Origin: an uncultured Clostridia bacterium
GTDB taxonomy: Bacteria > Bacillota > Clostridia > Oscillospirales > Butyricicoccaceae
Direction: 5' to 3'
Length of the DNA stretch: 35,320 bases
Assembly: GCA_944381055.1 (NCBI GenBank)
Contig: CALWJQ010000055.1
Span: 1 to 35,320 of the forward strand
The notes beneath the pieces were generated by a model, which saw only the letters and a program-made list of their open reading frames with translations, had not been told where the DNA came from and ran no database searches. How positions within the stretch are numbered: position 1 is the stretch's first letter; each line of letters starts with the position of its first letter. This document shows positions 35,288 through 35,320 of the stretch, in pieces. A program made the position numbers and the translations under genes.

Positions 35288-35320
35288 CATGCCCTACACG
35301 GCATCTACATCTTCCAAATA

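Larger units (their letters stand above)
33825..35320. mobile_element. Probable end of an integrative element carrying a Tn916-like recombinase
   Basis: The recombinase gene, the fall in GC content, and the truncated metG-like frame directly beyond the recombinase 3' end together suggest an element end at about 33825-33870 continuing past the right edge. No duplicated attachment site can be seen, because the other end is outside the window. Two GGTGTAAA copies (33851-33858 and 33863-33870) lie at the proposed end and could be recombinase or excisionase sites. Confidence 0.4.

Overview
The window looks like part of the chromosome of an anaerobic, low-oxygen Firmicute of class Clostridia (Oscillospirales/Ruminococcaceae-like is my best guess). 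The evidence is the gram-positive TrmFO, a YqeK domain, a BceRSAB-type module, consensus sigma-A promoters, strong GGAGG ribosome binding sites and fairly GC-rich core genes. No rRNA, tRNA, CRISPR array or complete insertion sequence was seen.

Layout. (1) 1-4350 is a more AT-rich accessory region: the 5' end of an HTH regulator (minus strand, runs off the left edge), the C-terminal ATPase half of a VanS-like histidine kinase (minus), and a peptide ABC ATPase pair (OppD/OppF type) followed by an amidase. The kinase and OppD are both cut at their 5' ends at one junction near base 968. (2) 4450-12190 holds single-gene units (small membrane protein, AIM24-family protein, and an 87-residue protein resembling only the glycyl-radical tail of NrdD), a MATE exporter, and a four-gene BceR-BceS-BceA-BceB-type antimicrobial-peptide sensing and resistance module. 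A perfect BceR-type operator lies at the end of the kinase gene. (3) 12190-32150 is a dense minus-strand housekeeping block. In transcription order it runs trmH/spoU-type methyltransferase, dprA, topA, trmFO, plsX, acpP, rnc, terminator, then smc, ftsY, rph, rdgB, yhbY, nadD-yqeK fusion, LCP protein, rsfS and leuS. rpsU follows with its own consensus promoter. (4) 32150-35320 is accessory again: an HTH regulator with two membrane segments, a 5'-truncated methionyl-tRNA synthetase C-terminal (tRNA-binding) piece, and a complete Tn916-like tyrosine recombinase. The recombinase suggests that an integrative element starts here and continues past the right edge.

How the genes work together. The rnc/smc/ftsY neighbourhood joins RNA processing, chromosome condensation and membrane targeting. 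acpP and plsX feed phospholipid synthesis. rph, yhbY, rsfS and rpsU serve ribosome and tRNA maturation. The LCP protein attaches polymers to the cell wall. The Bce-type system and the MATE pump form a small envelope-defence patch. The oppDF-amidase operon would import and hydrolyse small peptides or amides, but its oppD copy lacks its start and no permease genes are present.

No clearly new multi-gene system was found. The observations most worth checking are the stand-alone NrdD-like glycyl-radical tail, the double-truncation junction near 968, and the recombinase beside a metG 3' fragment.
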